A stretch of DNA of 64,000 bases from Monodelphis domestica. Taxonomy: Eukaryota > Chordata > Mammalia > Didelphimorphia > Didelphidae. Both the position numbers and the translations under genes were made by a program. The first letter of the stretch is position 1; the number at the start of each line of letters is the position of its first letter. The stretch is from assembly GCF_027887165.1 (NCBI RefSeq), contig NC_077234.1:249701658-249765657 (forward strand). Direction: 5' to 3'. The notes under the pieces are model-generated. The model was given only the letters and a program-made list of their open reading frames with translations. It ran no database searches and was not told the DNA's origin. Of this stretch, positions 1 through 12,851 are shown piece by piece.

Positions 1-2299
1 TCAGAGTCCTGTGGTGGGACCCACATTTTCCTGACACAGCTTCCTCCCCACAGGCAATCTGATTGGCCTCTGCTTCCCTGGGCTGAAGTCAGAAAAGGTC
101 CCAGCCTCACGTAGTCCAAGTCTCTCAGATGTGGTGGGTGCCGGGGACCACACAAGTTACAATGACCAGACACAGTTTCCAGATGGGAAACACGGAGTGC
201 CACTGTATATCCTCGTTAGAAATCTTTGCTGTTTGGGCAAAGAAAACCTCCTCCTGTTGTTCGGCAACGTGCAATGCCTCATTTCACCCCAATGTTGCCC
301 CTGAACTAAGAGGGTGCTCATAGTAAAGTCGTGCCGGTAACCCCATCGTTGTCCTTCCCAACTATTCCAAAATGGACTCACCTCAAAGAGAGGGGAGGAA
401 GGTAGGTGCTAGTCCTTCCGTTCCGTGTCTCCCAAACGTGTTCACCTGGAATGGAAAGCCTCAGCTACTAAAGAGGATCCAGCCGCTGGCAAGCACGGCC
501 AGCTTTTTCCGTGGACTTGTCATCAGCTTTAGTTCCTGCCGTGTGCTCTAGCACAGGCAGTGACCCTGCTTTGAAAAGGTAAACGTGAGAACCTGGTTCT
601 AAAGATCAGCTCTAAAAGTCTTTGATGTGACAAACTGCCCAGACTGTGGAAAGGACACGTAAAACGCACCCACCCTCGAGAGCCTCGATGTAGATGTTCG
701 GTTGGCATCATCTACACAAAGAAAAGGTTTGAGGATTTAGTTCACGGTGATTCAGAAAGAGAAAACGGAGAGGCTGGGACGTGTGGTAGGACTGAATCGA
801 GAAGAAGCGTTGAGCATTTCAGCATTGTTATAGCTCCTGCTGCAATTAAACTACGAGATGATCTGCCTTTGAATGAAGACTTCTACAAGCTTGTCTTAGC
901 TTCATGTCGGATATTTTTAGAAAACTTCGAGAAAGCAATTTCAGTCATTTTGGAGCAGTTGAGAAGCAGAAGTTGTGGCAGGACCGTATCTTAACCCTTT
1001 CCCCCTCACAAGCTAGGCTAGTTTTGCTTTGAAGAGGTATTAAAACCATTTTTAAGATTCAACTGAACTTGGAATTGAGGCCCTGGGTAGGAAAGCCACT
1101 TGGCCTTGATTGCCTAGCCCTTGCCACTCTTCTGCCTCGGTATCTATACTAAGACAAGGTAAGGGTCTTTTGAACAGAGAGACTCAATTGGCTTAGGAGA
1201 CTAAAGGCTTAAGCCCTTGACATCACTTCCTGGAAAGTCAGGAGGAGTATCAGGTGCTCTGTGATGCTTGGCAGACCATGATGGGCACGTCATGCAAGAG
1301 TGCTTCATCCAATCAGGGCAGTTGTTAAAAATACTTTTCCTGCTGTAGCTAAGTGAACCTCCTTTTGTTAACGTTGAATGGCCCACTAAGTATGTTGTTT
1401 TGTTCCAGTATGGAACCTACATTCTCGGGGGACTGAAAGGAATCAAGCCCAACCCAAAACAGGAGGTATTAAGAAAACTCTTGTCTTTTAAAGTGGAAAA
1501 TATTCAAAGAACAAAGATAAAATGAGGACCTAAAGCAATCTATTTCTAGCATGATTGTTCATAGCTTTCATTAAGGGCAAGAATCTAGATTCTTACAAGA
1601 TTTTTTCTTTTCAAAATAAAGCTATAATGAATATTTATACATAGTACATCAATAAATGAGTTTATTGATGAAATTTTAAAAATCACAGTCCTTCATATTC
1701 AAAGAAGCTTCTGCTGATGAAGATATGACTGAAAAGTAGAACCATAAAATGTAATTTAGAGGTCAATGTTAAAAATGAGACTTCACTGAAGATCCAGAAT
1801 CACATAATGAGTTAGGGAAAGACCTGGGTCCTGAAACTAGATCTTCTGAATCACACAAACCTTCCAACCCCACACTCACTTGGTCTGCAGCTGCCCTTAC
1901 TTCTTCCTGATTTTAGAACTCAGTTAACATGAACCATTCTAAAAAACTGATGTTATTATGGGGTTTCCAATATCCACCAAAAAGACCAATTCACTCTTAG
2001 CAAAGGCATTGATTATGAAGCATGATCATAAGAGTGTCTATAAAATATTCAGCACTGGGGTGTATTCTCCCACAAATACTTATAGAAAAAGTAGGTAAGA
2101 GCTTGGAGTCCAATGGCATTGAGGCATACACATGGGAAACACACATGGCCAAAACAACTCACAGTTTCAGAAGCATAGAATATCAAACAATATTTCCTCC
2201 TTGTATTATTCCTTTTAGCTGAGTTCTTGACTCTCAAGGCTATTTTCTCTTGAGACCACACTTGAATCTCTTCTTTGTTGCTAGGACGATGGACTTTAG
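1..2299. other. unassigned DNA; short coding-like stretch near 626-993
   Basis: No known repeat or gene is recognised here. On the plus strand one frame stays open from 626 to a TAA near 992 without a convincing start. Its second half reads AIKLRDDLPLNEDFYKLVLA followed by SCRIFLENFEKAISVILEQL, with normal amino-acid composition and no low-complexity bias. A neighbouring frame upstream contains VTNCPDCGK. This could be an old processed pseudogene or a diverged exon; I do not recognise the protein. Confidence 0.3.
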
Positions 2300-2540
2300 G
2301 ATTGCTAGATGGTGCATTGACAAGCACTGATCCTGGAATTAGGAAGATCCAAATTCAAATTTGGCTTCAGACACTAACTAGCTGTCTGATCCTGGGCAAG
2401 TCACTTAAATCTGTTTGCCTCCGTTTCCTTCTGGGTAAAATGAACAAGAAATGACAAATCACCCAGGATCTTTGCCAAGAAAATCCCAATTGGGTCACAA
2501 AGAAGTTGAGCGCAACTGAAAGGATTCAACAACACAACCA
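2300..2540 (+). repeat. SINE with RTE-like tail
   Basis: CORE-type SINE. A tRNA-like head is followed by TCCTGGGCAAGTCACTTAAA, and the tail (about 2440-2535) reads like the BovB/RTE-type 3' end: GGATCTTTGCCAAGAAAA, then GGGTCACAAAGAAGTTGAG, ending in CAACAACACAAC. The tail implies mobilisation by an RTE LINE. Confidence 0.75.
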
Positions 2541-4194
2541 TGATTGTTTGAATTTACTTCCTCTCTTAGATGACTGTCTCAGTCTTTGGAAAGTGTTTCC
2601 CTGTTCACTCAAATATGCAATATTTCTTAATGAAAAGTTATACATACCTCTTAAGAGCTACATGGTTGATCAGAAATAGGGGCAAAGAAATGCTCTCCTC
2701 CCCATAAGAATGATCCCCTTTTAGGCACTGCCTTCTCTTTTCCACTGCTGTTTTGAACTGATAAGTTGCCTCTTGAATGGTTCCAATGTCTTCTAATAGT
2801 CACCTGGAGGGGTGGCTAATAATTATTCTTATAATGATATGACTCCTTTTCTAATTCACTCAAGGGACTGGTTGGAACCTCATAAAGGTATCACCAGGTG
2901 AGGTTGCATTTTTACAGTTAGCTTAGCACCACATTAACACCTTGTTCTTACATGATGGACTTTATGGGCTGGGGGGCAGGAAAGTGATTGGTCAAAGCCC
3001 AATTTCTGTGCACATAGAAAGCAAGTTTTGTAGGATGATGCAGTTATCCTTCTGAGATATGACAAAAACATGGTGGTCATAAAAGACACTACAGTAGGAA
3101 GTGTGGGTGGGCCAAGTCCTAATTCATTATTACTATGAAAACAATAATACAAAATCTGCTACCATGTTGGGAAGTAATAAGACTTTCATAGATAAAAGCA
3201 ACACCTCATACAGAGCTACTAGACTTCTAGGACGTGCTCAGGCATCCCTAAAATCTGATGACATGTAAATCCATGTTGGACCACCAGGAGGAGCTCATAA
3301 CCCAGACAACCCAGAGCCCAAGCCTGATGCTTCAAGTTGTGAAGGCTAACATTGGTACCTGCTCAATTAGTCTAGTCTTCCTTCCCTGGACTGTGACAGG
3401 CTTTTAAGGTTTGCAGCCCCAAAGGGAACGTGCCAGCCAGAGCCTACCAGTCTAAATGTGGCTATTCTACCCAGTTTGCTTCTTTTTCAATTCGTGTCTC
3501 TCTGTCTGTCTCTTTTTTTCTCTCTCTCTCTCTCTGCTTTTTTCTCTCTCCTGTCTCTATTTTTATCTGTCTCTCACCCAGTTTGTACTCAGAAAAACTT
3601 TCTCCCACCTTTGTAAAAACAAATTCCTTCTTTCTCTTTTTAAAACTGAGCATTCGGCAACTTAACAAAATCATTAGTTATATGGTTTCCATTTTATAAA
3701 CATTTTAGATAATGTGGATCTGAAAATGAAGTCGAGAAACCTAAATTCGCACCTCCTCACCCCTATCTCAACTGTTAGTAGCTGGTTTTGCTGAAGAGGA
3801 AAAGCAAAGGGAAAAATTAAAAATGAAAACAAAAACAAAAAACACCAGAAAGTTAGCATTAGAAGAATCTGCTTCTCCCAAGGAGGACTTAGAAGCAAAG
3901 ATATAATTATTAGCAAAGGTCACTGTCTGCACCCCTGCTTGTTCCTAGGAGGTAGAATAGGTCCAGTGTGGCCTGTAACTCATTATATGAATACCTCTGT
4001 CATCCTTTGGTCCTTGCCTTTGACTACTGTGGCATGGCCCTCCTTCAGCTCCTTGTGAATTCTACAGCTTTTCCTAAAACTATATTCCCCTTACCTTCCA
4101 AGATGGCTTGTCTTTCTTCCCAGAAATCAGTTCAATGGCAAGGGGAAGACCACTAGAATCTGGAAAAAATTAACTTGACCAGTAGGTAAGGTAA
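2541..4194. other. unassigned DNA with a CT-rich simple stretch
   Basis: No gene or clear repeat is recognised. About 3485-3575 is a pyrimidine-rich low-complexity tract of TC dinucleotides with interruptions. Open frames across it encode only Leu/Ser-rich low-complexity sequence. Confidence 0.5.
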
Positions 4195-4400
4195 CTGGCT
4201 TCCCCAAACCTTCCCTGCCAATATTTGGCAAAGATCTAGAGTGGTTTGTCATTTCCTTTGTAAGATTTTGACACCTTCCCCGGTGGATTAAAGCAAACAG
4301 GGGCTAAACAACTTGCCCAGGGTAACATAGCTAATAAGTATTCCCAAACTGAATTTCAACTCAGATCTTCCTAGCTTTAGGCCAGGTACCTGCCCTAACC
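4195..4400 (-). repeat. diverged SINE (CORE type, RTE-like tail)
   Basis: Reverse-oriented match to the SINE core (AACTTGCCCAGGGTAACATAGCTA on the plus strand, split here by drift). It is preceded by the tail sequence (GGTTTGTCATTTCCTTTG). Moderately diverged. Confidence 0.65.
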
Positions 4401-4461
4401 TATATGTTTAGGTATGTGAATTTTAGATCTTCTCCATTTTGCTTAGTCTAGCAGCCAGAAA

Positions 4462-5020
4462 TGTAAACACCCCCACTTAAGGATTAAGTGTCAGGGAGGA
4501 AGGCCTATGACTGCCATGTGCTAGCAAGTGACAAATCAGAAACAACTGACTGACTCCTGGGCCATCCTAAGCCAAGCTTAAACCACATGTTAGACATAGG
4601 AAGTGATATAAAGAACTGCCTTTATATTTCATGTCACTTCCTGTGGGGAGGGTGCTTTGGCGGAGTTGACCCTGGAACTCAAGCTGGCTTCCTTGAGACA
4701 GTCAGTGGTAAGTGATAAGACTGACTCCCCTTTCCCTTGGCTTTCTGGGGAGTCCCCCTTTGGCCAAGGCTTCTGAACTCCTGCCTAGCTCAGCCTGAGC
4801 TGGAGCAGTTTAAATTCTTTTCCTCTCTCTCTCTCTCTCTCTGTCTCTCTCTGTCTCTGTCTCTCTCTCGCTCGCTCGCTCTCTCTCTCTCTCAATTTCT
4901 TCCTTCTATTGTAAATAAAGCACCATAAAATTCCATTCTGACTTGAGTGTTTCATTGGGATTTAGAAATTAAATCCCTGGCGGCATTAAATTTATATTCA
5001 GTCTCAACCCTAAATTTACA
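4462..5020 (+). mobile_element. solo-type ERV LTR
   Basis: The block starts TGTAAAC and ends AAATTTACA, a 6-bp inverted TGTAAA/TTTACA pair. A CT microsatellite (about 4822-4893) is followed by TTGTAAATAAAGC, a likely poly(A) signal, then a U5-like stretch. The overall form is a class-I-type ERV LTR without internal sequence. I could not find a clear target duplication, so the 5' limit is approximate. It is a fossil with no coding part. Confidence 0.6.
4822..4893. repeat. (CT)n microsatellite inside the LTR
   Basis: Tract of TC dinucleotides with occasional GTCT and CTCG interruptions, lying just upstream of the LTR poly(A) signal. Confidence 0.85.
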
Positions 5021-5289
5021 GGTATCACTGAAAATTAATTCTTACCAATCTGCATTCATATCAGTCCAGTTGCTTAGAAGAGATATTTTCTCCAACATAA
5101 CCAAGATCAAAGATAAATAGATATTCAAATATCTAGAGTGTAATTAACTGAAGTTTCACCAACCCTTTTTAAAGAAAACATCCTATAAGCATCAGATTTT
5201 TCATAATATTGTGCTCCCTCCCTCTATTGTCATAGGCACCATGTATTCATTAATTGTTCATGTTTTTCTCATTATTTTGTGTGTGTATG

Positions 5290-5405
5290 TGTGAATTCTC
5301 CATGAGGGTAGAGAAGCAATTGTCTTTGTATCTGCCCCAGCACAGGACCTCATGCTTTGCTCAAAGGAAGTACTTAAAACATAGTTGTTGAAAGAAAGTA
5401 TACAA
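5290..5405 (+). repeat. L2 3' tail fragment
   Basis: Follows the L2/MIR 3'-tail order: CTCCATGAGGGTAGAGA, then TTGTCTTTGTATCTGCCCCA, then a diverged form of the 'gtacttaataaa' end. Short and old. Confidence 0.55.
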
Positions 5406-5939
5406 CCTACAAAGCAAAAATAATGATGGAAAATCTCCATCCTTGCCATTATTCTCTTTTTTTATAAGAGGGTGCATGATGTAGGGCAATAGAAGCAAAA
5501 ACTGTTTTATGTACTATATTTCATATATATTGTTTAATTCCAAGGGATGTGATTTAGCCCTCAACATATCCAAGTTCCTCTTGAATTTACTATTTCCCAT
5601 TTAAGAAAGAATCTGAACAATCACTCCAAATGACATTTATAAAATCCTGAACAAAATGATCCCTCAAATCCAAAGTTTATTTTTTTAAGAAAAGTAAAGT
5701 TTTTCATGCAGCTCCATCTGCAAACTGTCTATTATCTATACTAAGGGGAAGTGAAGGGTAGAATCAATTTGAGAGAAGTCCACAATTTCCTACCTTTTTA
5801 TCTTCATCTTTATGCTTCTTTCTCCATTGTGTGACAGCACTGTAACTGATGAATGTTAAGGTGCCCAATTTCTGGGGGCACCTGTAGCCTGTATTATGGC
5901 ATCTTTCTCTATGGAACTGAGAGCCCATCACAGATACCC

Positions 5940-6110
5940 TCTAATTAAGCCCTTCAGCAGCTCTGTGATGTAGGTAAGAGCTAGATGTTAAGCTCCCAGA
6001 AAGCTCATAGAAATGTTCAACGGTTTAACCAAGGTCACTTAGCCAGTTCATTTAACAGGAGAGAACTGATGATCCCCAAATCCCAGGCCAAAGAGAGAAC
6101 TCCAAGTCTT
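5940..6110 (-). repeat. MIR-like SINE
   Basis: Reverse-oriented MIR core pattern: CTCTGTGATGTAGGTAAGAG, then TTTAACCAAGGTCACTTAGC. Diverged. Confidence 0.5.
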
Positions 6111-8164
6111 CACAGTACTGAATTCAAACACTGAGGATCTCCATCAAAAGGCTGCCTTTTCTTTTTTCTCTTCTTTCCCCCGCCCTCAAGATGGAATATA
6201 AAGGAAATGGCTGTAATATATTTCTGCTTCTTTACTGATGCTTTTCAACCAAAATAAAAGAGTTTTCAGTCATCAAATCATTTCGGTGAGGCTGCTTATT
6301 GAAGCTCTGGATCACAGTAGGTAAGTACATAATCCCCACTAGAGTTAAATGTCATTTGTGCCAAATGTAAGCATCCTTTTTACAAAATCTAACTTATTTA
6401 CCCAATTAATTAATTGAGCAAACTTAAGCTTATAAACATCAAAATAGCCTTTCAGCAAAAATATCTCCTTCAAAAATGCCACTTTTCCAGGGTTTGCTTT
6501 AGTGAAGGGCAAAGTAGACCTTGAAGAACATAGTATCCAAATGCATCATATTGGATGTAGTTTCCTGTTTAATACTTTAGTTATGTGCATACATAGACCT
6601 GCTCAAGAGGGCACGAATACCTTCAGCAGCCACATCCTCCAACAAGGCTCAAGGACAGGGATAAAGGGTTTTGTTCTTTTATGTGTACCACAAACAATAC
6701 ATCTTTTCAGGGTAGAAAATAACTCTTCCTTCATATTAGAAAACTTCATTGGTCTTGGAAGGCCATCTATTCCTATGTTGCAGATTGAAGAAGAGACAAT
6801 TCAGAGGATCGCCCTGCCCTTGAACATGAGGTCTTGTTTCTAGGGATACTGGATGCACAGGAACTCTCTGGTCCTATGGGAAAACCATTCTGTCTGAATG
6901 AAGAAACTGTGTGCCATACACATTTATTAGCTTATAAAGGAAAATAGAAGCATTTCTTTATGATAAGAAATCATAAAATGGGAAAGAAAATTGGTACAGA
7001 CAGTGGAAATCAAGGAGCCAATCTTGTTGGAAGCTGTTATTCAGGCATTACCCAGATGAAATGGTGTTGCAATATCTCCACACTGTGGCTAAATCGGGAA
7101 TTATTTATAACTTCATGTGCTCGGGCCAAAATGTTGTGTTGTGTGAGTAATTCTCCAAAGGGTTTGTTCACTACTAAATGAAGCATGGTTTAAACAATGC
7201 CTGCACATTGTTTCTACCTAGTAGACTTCATCCTAGCTCAAATCGTTATTGTTTTTTCCACGATCGAAGGCTGAGAAAGTACATAAATGTTTGTTTCTCT
7301 TCCTTTGGTCATTTTCCTCATCTGTCTTTAATCATACATTGTTTCCATATTGCTATTTTTTATTGAACTAAAACATTTTAATATTAAAAGATGTATTGGA
7401 GAAAAGTTTGGGGAGATATGGAAATAACAGATCCCCCTTTCCTAAGTGAGTAATTTTTTCCACACCCAGAAAAAAGATAATTATTTTTAAAGTATATGAT
7501 TTAAGAATACTTGATGGTGCCCCAAAGGTCAATAGAGCACTTCTACAACAAACACATATGAGAATAGCAAAGAAACCCATTTATTCAAATTGGTCGTATA
7601 ACAGAAATCAGAGAAGAATTACAGGAGAACTTATCACAGAAATGGAACTCTTCCACTGGAAGTTAGCTCAACCAAGAGACAGTGACCTGGATCGTAAGCA
7701 AGGAGAAACTCCTCAAAGTCTCTAGCATAGCAAGCTGGGGATGGGGACAAAAAATGAGCTTCACTAGTGTCTTCTCAGTCTTTTTCTTTAGCAACTTGAA
7801 ATGAGATTGAGCTCTTCTACCTTTCTTATTGAAGCTGGAAGTCAGTAGTGCTCAAAAGGACTCAATACTGAAAGAGTCAACTTTAAGTTGGAAAACTTAA
7901 AGGGACAACTTGAAATTTGATGGGTGCCCAAAGTGGACTTACTTTGAAAAGTCCAAAAAGGATGAGCTGAGAATTGAAGATCTTCTGCTCTCAAAGTTCT
8001 ACTCCACATCTAATACAGGGCAGAACATTCATTTCCACGGATGAGGAGAGAATCTCGTACATTGGGCTTTGGAACACAGATGTTACACACTGATAAAGAA
8101 AATGAGGCACAGAGGATGTTAAATGATTTGGTCAAATTCATGAAAACAGTAGAAAATACTAGGT
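6111..8164. other. unassigned AT-rich DNA
   Basis: No gene is recognised. A MIR-like scrap lies at about 8085-8160 (GATAAAGAAAATGAGGCACAG). The 113-codon frame at 6502-6843 has no recognisable motif and overlaps MIR-like sequence near its end. Confidence 0.4.
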
Positions 8165-9485
8165 ATGTCCACTTTATCTCCTCTCACTTCCTTTTTAACC
8201 CCTTACAACCTAACTTCAGACCTTATCATTCTATTAAAATGTTTTCTCTGTAGTTCCTGCTGGCCTCTTAATTGCCAAATCTCACGGTCTTTTCTCAGTC
8301 TTCTTCTTCTTTTTTTTTTTTACCTTTCTGCAGCTTTTGACAATGCTGAGCCCTCTCTCTCCTCCTTGATATTCTCTTCTTTCTAGGTTCTCTGGACACT
8401 ATTCTCTGAAGTTTTCCTCTCTCCTTCTCCGTCTCCTTTCCTGGATTCTCTTCTAGATTATGTCCTCTACATGTTGGTGAGTTTCAGAATTCTGTCCTGG
8501 GTGCTCTTTTCTTCTCCCTCCCTACCACTGCACTTGGTGATCTCCTCAGCCCCCTTACATTTAATTACCATCTCCATACTGATGATTCTGAACTCTTCCC
8601 ATCCTGCCCCAGCCTCCCTGCTCACCCCTAATCTCTCTTCTCCAACTGCCTTTAAGTATCTTAAACATAAAACATCCAACATGGACCCGTTCCTTTCCTT
8701 GTTACTCTGGAGAATAATGCGTACTCCCAAGATTCCTCACTGTCTCTAATCGCATCCACCATGTCCAGTCTGTTGCCCAGGTCTGCTGATTTCATCCTTG
8801 CAGCATCTTTCTCAGATGACATCCCCCCTCTGACACTGACATCACTCTGGTACAGGCCCTCATCCCCTCACACTTTGATTATTGCAATAGCATGCAAGGG
8901 GGCAACTGCTTGCCTCTCATCTCTCTCTTTACCCATCCATTCTCCATTCAGCTACTAAAGTGATTTTCCTAAAACACAGGTCAGATTACATCCCCTTAAC
9001 ACTCCCTAAGTTCTATTGGCTCCCTATTGCCTCCAGGAGCAAATACAACAGGCTCTACTTAGCATTCAAAGCCCTTCATAAACTGCAAGCATCCATATAC
9101 CTTTCCTGTCTTCTTACACCTTATTCCCCAGCACATCGAGTAATCATGGCTATAATCCATCTCTGGATCCAGGATTCTTCTCTGGCTTTTCCCCATGCCT
9201 GGATTCTTGTCCCTCCTGCATTCCAATGCCTCCCCTCCCTGGTTTCCTTTAAGTTTCAATGAAATCCCCTTTTCAGGAAACTTTCCTGGCCCCCTTTTTC
9301 ACTTTAGGGTTCTCCTTTCCTGTTTAGCCTGGATCAAGCTTGAGTTGTATGTTTCCATGTTGTATCCACCAGTAGACTACAAGCTCCCTGAAGGTAAGGA
9401 CTGTGCTTGCCTTTCCTTGTATCCCTCCTGCATTTAGCACAGTTCTGCATACAATGGGTGCTCAATAAATGTGTATTGATTGATG
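8165..9485 (+). mobile_element. L2 LINE, reverse-transcriptase end plus 3' tail
   Basis: The stretch follows the L2 ORF2 3' half. It begins with the AFD...LL...L region (CTTTTGACAATGCTGAGCCC), passes the segment equivalent to SVLGPLLFSLY (TCTGTCCTGGGTGCTCTTTT) and the YADD region (CATACTGATGATTC), and ends with the L2 tail GCTCAATAAATG + TGATTGATG at 9485. The reading frame is broken many times. The CATTCAAAGCCCTTCATAA and CCCCATGCCTGGATTCT landmarks are typical of L2. Frames in the track here are shadows of this relic. The element is 5'-truncated and old. Confidence 0.8.
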
Positions 9486-9835
9486 CCATGAGATGGTTGA
9501 CATGTATCATTCGTGTATTTTTTTTCAGATATATGCCAGTAGGCCAGTCTCTTTTAAGTGGCCATGGTCCTCCCTGGGGAAATCCAGTGTTCTGGAGCTT
9601 CCTGAAATCAGCAAAATATCATTGGGAAACCCAAGTATCCAATACCATTCGGAGGATAGGAAATTCAGTTTACAAATATACTTTATGCAGATCATTCCCC
9701 TTATTCCACACATTGATTAATGTTAATAGTTATTGAACAAAGTGGTTAAATCTGATCTTCTATGATCTTAAAATATATATGGAAGATGTTTTATTAGCAT
9801 TTGTTCCCTCTTCTAGTCAGAGGTCTAGGAGGTCA

Positions 9836-9955
9836 AAATAACTCAATGACTTCCTAGATGTGTGATCCTGGGTAAGTCATTTAACCTCAAATGCCCCATC
9901 CTTACTTAATACCAATTCTAAGATAGAAGGTAAGGATTTTAAAAAAATAAGCCTT
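9836..9955 (+). repeat. SINE 3' half
   Basis: Contains GTGATCCTGGGTAAGTCATT followed by the CORE-SINE end GATAGAAGGTAAGGATTTTA. The head is missing. Confidence 0.65.
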
Positions 9956-12652
9956 GATGACATTATTGATTTTATTTAAGAATACCTTAATGACTCTTTT
10001 GGTACAGCTTTATTCATCACATGATGTGTGGCATACTGAGGGAGTAAGCTGATATTGCCTCAAGCATTCAGGACTACCGTCTAGTTTTTTCCCTCTCCAT
10101 CCTTCCCTCTGTGTCAGCCTTAAGCAGATTCAGTTCTTTTTGACATTAGTAAAATTATCTCCCATTTTCTTCTTTTAATTTATTAAAACACACCCTCACT
10201 TTTCTCCTCCTCTCTTAGGAACCCAAGTTCTCCTCATTCCTTTGCAGTAGCCATAATGGCATCGGTTTCTGAGGCTCTGCTATCCAATTGTTTAGCTATC
10301 TTTCTTTCCACAGTGAAGTAGTAAGAGTTCACTCTTACTCAGATAATCAGTCATCCCTGGAACGTCACTTCATTCTCTACCAAATCATTGCTAGCAAGAG
10401 AATGGGAGGAAAGTTCTTGTAACTTCCCATAAGGAACTAGATGTATAACAGTGGGGCTGTCCAGTGTTGCTCTTATGCACTCCTGTCTTTCAGTTAGATC
10501 AGTTTGTTGATTAGGTTAACATACCCATATCTTTTCCTTTACATATAGACCCCTGGACAGCCCTTGGACACACAGAGAACTTTCCATGCCAGCATCCAGA
10601 AAAGAGCATCCAACAAGTTATCTAAGAAGGCTGTATTGATCAGGAAGCTCCATCTTAGACAGCTATGAAGATTTAGAAGTAGATTCCCCTTCCTAAGTGT
10701 TAGAGCTCTCCCACAATGGCATGATCTGTCAATTGTGTATAAGAGCCCCAGAAATACTATAGACAGGGTTTCCACATGGTGTGCGAGCCCAGACAAGATG
10801 ACCTCTAATGTCTTTTGTAACTCTGCATTATATAATTTTGATGACATGCATTATTGAGATGAGATGGAATTGTTTAATTAAACATTTTAATTAACATAAA
10901 ACTTAAAACTTCCTCCTCAAATCTTAAGTACTGAAAGAATTTAGACAAATTTCTGTTCATACAAAATAAATGTGAGACATAGATCATGTCATAAAGCCAG
11001 GGATGTGCAATTGTTTAAGAAGCATTATATCAGAATCAGGAATCTACTATATTAAACTGAATCTTAGAATTTAAAATAATACATCATGATAATCAGCCTG
11101 ATGGGATTGTTGCATCATTCATCTATCCTGATCCCAGAGGTGCTGTGTAAATATATCTGAATCCCAAATTATTGAAAGATATATCCTACAGTCATTGTAC
11201 GTATTAATATTTATAGTCGGAATAGGCAATAAATAATGTGATTAAATAATTGACTAGATTAAGAAAATCCATTTCATGATTCACAGACGATGGGTTGACT
11301 GATGAATAGATAAGACAATTGTATTTGATCTTGTGGATTTGTCATTTGTATGAAGCCTCGGTATTTCCTCAAGGACAGGTGTGGGCTTTAATACGTCCTT
11401 GCTGCAGCAGCATGCATATTTCTTTCATTTCCTGTAACCCATATTTTCAGTCTTAGTAGGAATCATTCAGCGCTGTCCCTGTCCAGCTAAGACAGTTGTG
11501 AGCCTGACTGTAAAGCGATTTACAACCAGTATTTGCAACCAGAAGCAAGCCAATTCTCCCCTCTGAGCCTCGATTTCTTCAACTGAATGTACAGTTGGGA
11601 GGATGGAAGTGAGTCCATGGATCTCCCTCCCGGCCAGGTTGCTACCTTCTCAGAAAGGGGGCGATAACAACGACAAGAGAGGAAGCTTAGATTTTTAAAA
11701 TAACCCCACGATGGGTAAATGCTCGATTTCCAAAGAAGCCTGGAGGCGCCACTACTCAGCTCATGGCGCCGCTTCGTTCACTTCCTTTCCAATGTTCATT
11801 CTGTCTGACACTCTCTGAATCTCCTTCCTCGGTATCTTCCCTCGTCTGCGGTAGGTCTTGAACTGTGTTTGATCACGAGGATTCGGAGCGAGTTGGATAG
11901 CCAGAGTGCAAGAGCAGGTACGAATGGCTCAGTGTTAACGGAACAGACGTCCTGGGAAACACCCAGCCTTGGCTGTGTGAGGCGGAGATGACGTTCTTGT
12001 CACATTGATTGGTGACCTAAGCTCGAGGAATAGCTAACACGCGGCAGCATCAAAGCAAACTTAGACAGAGAGCGAAGCGGAGCAGCCCAACACGGCATTA
12101 AGGAGAGAGAACGACGAAGTCTCGCGCGAGGGTTGGAGATCAGCTTCACACGCGGCACAAGATGGCAAAGACATAGACAGCAGCCACTCTGCAGATATTC
12201 ACCCAGAACGAGCTCCGTGTGGTGTAAAAACCCCAAAAAGGGAATTCTTAAACCGCATGGAGAGGAATCGCTTTGAGAAACAAAGAGGCCCTCGCCCACT
12301 GTACACGCTCTCCCACAGCGGCTGATCACACCAACCCGAGCTCAGAAGGCTCCGCCGCAGCTTGGCCCCAAATAGCCCATACAAACACTTGGGCTGGAGA
12401 TCGCTACAGCTGTGTCTTGTGCTTCTCTTACACTGCCATATTTCTGCTTTGCTCTCTTTTTTGATACAGATCACGCCATATAAGGATTATTTGAAGGAAG
12501 CATCAATGATTAGCCAAGGAAGAGGAGAATTGTGAAAGGAAGAAAGGAGACAGGATAGATACCTTCAAGTACCTGGAAAGTTGTCGTGGAGGAGAAATCA
12601 AACTCCTTTGCCTCTAGAGAGCAATGAGCGAAGTTGTAAAGAAGTAAATTTA
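9956..12652. other. unassigned DNA with a moderately CpG-rich patch at ~11.6-12.4 kb
   Basis: No repeat or gene is recognised. From about 11640 to 12400 the base composition shifts up in G+C, and CpG becomes much more frequent than in the surroundings (for example TCTCGCGCGAGG near 12121 and GGCGCCGCTTCG near 11764). It could be a small promoter or enhancer; no open frame with coding character is visible. Confidence 0.4.
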
Positions 12653-12851
12653 GTAGGCAGCTGGGTGGCCCAGTGATTGAGAGCCAAGCCCAGATGGGAG
12701 GTCCTGGGTTCAAAGCTGGGCTCTGATTCCCAGCTGTGTGACCCTGGGCAATTCACTTAACTCCCATGGCTTAGCCCTTGCCATTCTTTTGTCTTGGAAC
12801 CGATACACAGTATTGATTCTAAGACAGAAGGTAAGAGTTAAAAAAAAAAGA
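12653..12851 (+). repeat. full-length-looking CORE SINE
   Basis: Begins TAGGCAGCTGGGTGGCCCAG, contains GGTCCTGGGTTCAAAG (B-box-like) and GTGTGACCCTGGGCAATTCA, and ends CAGAAGGTAAGAGTTAAAAAA. One of the most complete copies in the window. Confidence 0.85.

Noticed and set aside
4737-4928. 63-codon frame ending in Ser-Leu repeats
   Set aside because: It runs through the CT microsatellite of an LTR.
8467-9437. Several 65-100-codon frames between 8.4 and 9.4 kb
   Set aside because: They are out-of-frame translations of an old L2 LINE.
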